The notes below the pieces were generated by a model. That model saw only the letters and a program-made list of their open reading frames with translations, was not told the origin of the DNA and ran no database searches. DNA of 64,000 bases, taken from Diplosphaera chodatii. Taxonomy: Eukaryota; Chlorophyta; Trebouxiophyceae; Prasiolales; Stichococcaceae. Location of the stretch: the NCBI GenBank assembly GCA_032358165.1, contig JAALGY010000041.1, positions 1,736,001-1,800,000 on the forward strand, read 5' to 3'. Shown here piece by piece: positions 60,738 through 64,000 of this stretch. How positions within the stretch are numbered: the stretch's first letter is position 1; each line of letters opens with the position of its first letter. Position numbers and translations under genes: made by a program.

Positions 60738-62244
60738 TCAATCAGTTGCTCGCTTCTTGCGTTTTTGTCCCTTATGCCCCTCATCCTTTGCTGCCTTTTC
60801 CTGCTTTCGCTTCCGCTTCTTCTCCTTTTTCCGGGCTTTCCTGGCGGCAGCCGCCGCTGCCAATGCTGCCTCTGCTGCTGCAAAGTCGGCTGATGCCCCG
60901 GTCAGGCGCCGACGCAGCGGCGGCACTGTCGCCACAGCATCTTCGTCCTGCTGCCGCCGCACCCAGTCAGGCACCACAGGGCCCAGCGCTGGCCGCGCAG
61001 CTGCGCTGTCATCATCCTCCCGATAGCCTGCGCTCGGTGTCGCGTTGAGGTTCATTTCACCATGTGCGGATGCTTATGGAGGACGAGCATGGCATCCATA
61101 CTTCAACAGGCAGAGCGCCTGTCAAGGCCCTCATCGTGTTGAACAGCAGCATCATGCGGTTGCTGTGTATATATGGTGTGGCGGAGCGAGTGACAAACGG
61201 GTGCGCCAGCGCTGAGGCGAGACCAGGCTGCGCTCACCCTCGGCGCCCGGCGGCAGGAAGGGGCCCGGCTCGTCGGCGCGGGAGCCGATGGCGCCGCGGC
61301 CCTTTACCCGCCGCCGCGCCAGCAGGTCCAGCACCTCCAGCTCCCCAAAGCCCTCGTCCTGAAGATGATGTGAACACCTCGGGCGCTGCAGCATCAGTAG
61401 TGCGTTGAACCTCTACCCTGGACAACTACTGCTAAATCATCGTCACGTGCACCAAGACGATCCCTCCACCTGCAGTCCAGTGAGTAGCGGTCAGGTCTCG
61501 AGGACCGCAGCAGGCAATGCAGCCTCGAGTGGGTGGATGCAGCTCACCTGGCTTGGCGCAGCCGGCTGCCGAGGAGATGATGCAGAGTCTGCACCACATA
61601 CACACTCATGTCAGTCAGCACGAAGCATGAATGCTCATTGTGGCGCATGCAGAGGAGACACCGCACATGTGCTTACCTGCTGAGGTGCTGGAGCTAGTGG
61701 GAGAGGGCGAGCGGCGTCGCGGCGGCTGCTGCTGCCGCCGTGACTGCTGCTGCTTACGGTGCCTGTCCCACGCCTCCGCTTCCTCAGCCCGGCGGTTGGC
61801 TGCGTGCAGGCCAGTGTCATCATGGAAGAGAGGGTCTGCTGTACCAACAACAGGTTTCCACTGCTCTTCATTGTCAACACCCGTTAACCTGTATATGTGA
61901 ACCCAGGGGTGGGAGACCGTTGCCACAGTGCACTCACAGTGCTGAACGCCGCGTATGGTGGACTGCAGGAAGCGCTCGTTGAGCCGCTCGCGCTGCACAG
62001 GACGCTGAAGGTATGCGGTGACGCCCTTCTCTGCAGCATGCAAAGCACACTGGCATATCTATTGCATGCCGACACACCTGACACTCGGTCAGGGATGCAG
62101 ATCTCTCAAGATTTGCGTCAATACTGTTGGCCGACCTAGAGCGTCTTCGGTGAGCTGCTGCACATCCCGCTGAATGAGCTCTGCAAGCAGCGCCTCGCTG
62201 ACTGCATCAACACGCTTCGATGCGCGTTCATACGCCTTTGCCAT
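60738..62244 (-). CDS. Lys/Arg-rich probable nuclear protein, family not named
   Basis: Six exons close in phase to 258 aa: 62244-62136, 62030-61938, 61799-61677, 61588-61548, 61358-61238, 61027-60738. The N-terminal half is helical: MAKAYERASKRVDAVSEALL, AELIQRDVQQLTEDAL, EKGVTAYLQRPVQRERLNER, then FLQSTIRGVQHSNRRAEEAE. The block RLNERFLQxTIxGVQxxNRxxEExExW looks like a conserved eukaryotic motif that I have met in uncharacterised proteins but cannot name. Then come a Gln/Arg/Ser stretch (RRRSPSPTSSS), DEGFGELEVLDLLARRRVKG, GPVVPDWVRRQQDED and a C-terminus dominated by KARKKEKKRKRKQ and KGQKRKKRATD, a strong nuclear or nucleolar localisation signal. A role in RNA processing or ribosome biogenesis is a guess. 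Confidence 0.75.
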
Positions 62245-62591
62245 GCCCCTGACGCTACTGGATCTACCATTGGTTGCAGGTGCGCTGATTGCTGTGCGCC
62301 ATGCCGCAAAGAGGCACTCCTTATTGCTGCGCGCTCCGTCCTGCTCTCTACCCTATAAACGCGAGCTGCACAAGGTACGCAGCGCGGAAATGCTTTACTG
62401 GCAGCAGACGACTGCTTTCTGGAGCCAAGAGGTGGCAATGACGACCCCTGGAGCTTTCCTCCTGCGCTGCACCTGATGTTGGCATGTTGCTACTCTGGGC
62501 CGCCCTCGAGCATGGCCATGCTTTGCTCGTGCTGTGCAGGAAGCTGCTGTGCTACTAAATCCTTGCTTTCTTGATTTGCACGTGTGCCAAT
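62245..62591. promoter_or_regulatory. Short divergent promoter region (Lys/Arg-rich gene / DDB2)
   Basis: The two start codons are 347 bases apart and point away from each other, so a compact bidirectional promoter is expected. No core motif was identified. Confidence 0.5.
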
Positions 62592-64000
62592 ATGCCGCGC
62601 TACGTGGTTGCTCAAGACGATCAGTCGCAATCCGAGAGCAGCGATGAGGATGAGCAGGCACAAGAGCAGGAAGATGGTACTGAAGAGAACGGCATTAATG
62701 ACGGAGATGATGATGAGCAGACAGCAGAGGAGGCACCAGCGGCAGCTCATGACCGCAAAAGGATAAAGCTTTCACTGAAGCAAAAGCAGAAGGATGTCTG
62801 CCACGTGCGCCGCCTGCTTCGTCGGCATGCATGCATGCTACGCATGGCGCTGACGCACAGTCACTGGTGTAATCACGGCCCACGGGTCAACCTGAAAGTT
62901 GGGGCATACTTTGCACTTGGTTGAAGGGTGTGATATAGATGCAATGTTCGACTGCCGTCCCTGATTGTGCAGGTATGTGGCAGCCACGGCCACACGGCAG
63001 GGTTCATCAATGGCGGCTCGGTCTACCTGGACTGTGAGTTTTGGCATGCCACCCTGTCGTCACGCTCAACCGGACATGCTCGCTTTGTAAACCCTGAAGA
63101 TTTCAGTTATGATGCTGTATGTATGCTGTGCAGGTCCCAACAAGCCGTGCTACCTGTAAGTTGCATCTGTTGGCACAACGTATGCAGTGCATGCCGTGGA
63201 GCACATGCTTGCCACAGGGCTACGACCCTGTTGGGGTGCAATCACTGCAGGTGCAAACAGCCTGGGCACACGACAGCCACCTGTCCGCATCGCATAGCGC
63301 CGGAGCATGGTTGCGTGCAGGCGCCCTCGACATCACATGGGAACCTGCTGGGGTCCATCTTACAGCGGCAGCGGGATGGCAGGTCAGTACATGGCCGTAT
63401 GCCATGCAGACCTCATGCAGACCACCTACCACATGGGTCGAACTGGCGTTTTGTGAACTAGCATGCTCCCTGGATCGCGAGATGAACATTGTGAGCCATG
63501 CTGAACAGGCAGCGGGAGACGGTGTTGGCAGAGCAGCGATGGCAGGTTGAGGCGGCAGTGTTGAAGCTGCTCAGCCGGCGGTGCACATGCCTTGAATTCC
63601 ACCCCACGCGTGACAACATCGTGCTGGCGGGTGACAAAAAGGGCATGATTGCCATCTGGGACTTTGAGAAGGTAAGGAGTGTGACGGGGACGTTATCACG
63701 AAAGACATACATCTGCAGCATCACACTGCTGCTGCCAACCCCGCTGAACCATCGAGTCCTTCCGCATGTTGGCACTGACACACACAAGCCCTGGTTGTCG
63801 ACTCTCTTAGCTATATAGCTATGCAACGACCACTTGCCACTCCAGACTTCTGCAGGATGTACAGGCAGAGTGCAGGGTTGACGCAGCATGCATGGGGATG
63901 TGCATGCCTCATGCAGATGGTGCTGCATGTCTTGCTGCAGGTGTATGAGCGCACAGTGTACAGAATCCATCAGGCGCTGACCAACAACATCCGGTTCCTG
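62592..64000 (+). CDS. DDB2: DDB2-like UV-damaged-DNA-binding WD-repeat protein, 5' part
   Basis: Exons in phase are 62592-62804, 62973-63033, 63134-63155, 63251-63382, 63509-63671 and 63941 to the window end. The acidic N-terminus MPRYVVAQDDQSQSESSDED leads to a basic DRKRIKLSLKQKQK and then a plant-type zinc knuckle pair: VCHVCGSHGHTAGFI, DCPNKPCYLC and CKQPGHTTATCPHR. Next comes the start of the WD propeller: TCLEFHPTRDNIVLAGDKKG, MIAIWDFEK, then VYERTVYRIHQALTNNIRFL at the edge. Plant DDB2 has this same zinc-knuckle-plus-WD order. With DDB1 and CUL4 it recognises UV photoproducts in nuclear DNA for nucleotide excision repair. The rest of the propeller is outside the window. Confidence 0.93.

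Overview
The window is nuclear DNA of a eukaryotic green alga. It is GC-rich, and almost every gene is cut into many short exons with GT..AG introns that typically end in a TGCAG-type acceptor. The gene set belongs to the green lineage: an SnRK2-type kinase, a DDB2 with the plant-type N-terminal zinc knuckle, a muniscin resembling the TML subunit of the plant TPLATE complex, a plant-type SAP30-like protein and an HDEL-tailed ER chaperone. A trebouxiophyte or chlorophycean alga is the best guess; the genus cannot be read from the sequence. No rRNA or tRNA gene, CRISPR array or recognisable transposon was seen.

Layout, left to right. 1-497 (+): 3' end of a SET/SMYD-like methyltransferase. 1311-3718 (+): serine incorporator (SERINC). 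4180-5493 (-): KDEL/HDEL receptor ERD2. 6228-15348 (+): large PHD/extended-PHD chromatin protein. 16862-19818 (+): SnRK2-like kinase. 21024-about 23190 (-): protein ending in a TFIIS N-terminal helical domain. 25663-26744 (-): SAP30-like protein. 27806-33556 (-): ER lumenal Hsp70 of the GRP170/HYOU1 type, with 20 exons. 34539-36048 (+): atypical short-chain dehydrogenase. 36115-37404 (-): bacterial-style family 2 glycosyltransferase. About 37927-40956 (+): coiled-coil protein with a C-terminal membrane anchor. 41164-42756 (-): FAR-17a/AIG1-like membrane protein. 43124-47275 (-): TML/FCHo-like muniscin. 48282-55273 (+): hnRNP Q/R-like RNA-binding protein with a FUS-like Tyr/Gly/Gln repeat tail. 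57148-60411 (+): MMACHC (CblC) cobalamin-processing protein with a long extra C-terminus. 60738-62244 (-): Lys/Arg-rich probable nuclear protein. 62592-end (+): DDB2, running off the window.

The genes do not form an operon or a single pathway; this is ordinary eukaryotic gene order. Three themes recur. Chromatin and transcription: SET, PHD/ePHD, SAP30-like, TFIIS-N, DDB2. Endomembrane traffic and ER quality control: ERD2, GRP170, SERINC, muniscin. RNA binding: the hnRNP. For several genes every splice phase closes to a full-length product of the expected family size (SERINC 429 aa, ERD2 215 aa, SnRK2 375 aa, SAP30-like 148 aa, GRP170 984 aa, glycosyltransferase 257 aa, MMACHC 498 aa, Lys/Arg-rich protein 258 aa); those models are the most reliable. 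The muniscin, the TFIIS-N protein, the coiled-coil protein and parts of the PHD and hnRNP genes are only partly resolved.

No clearly new multi-gene system was found. The points most worth a second look are the MMACHC gene with its appended region, the FET-like low-complexity RNA-binding protein, the bacterial-type glycosyltransferase, the muniscin with a large acidic insert, and the tail-anchored coiled-coil protein of unknown family.
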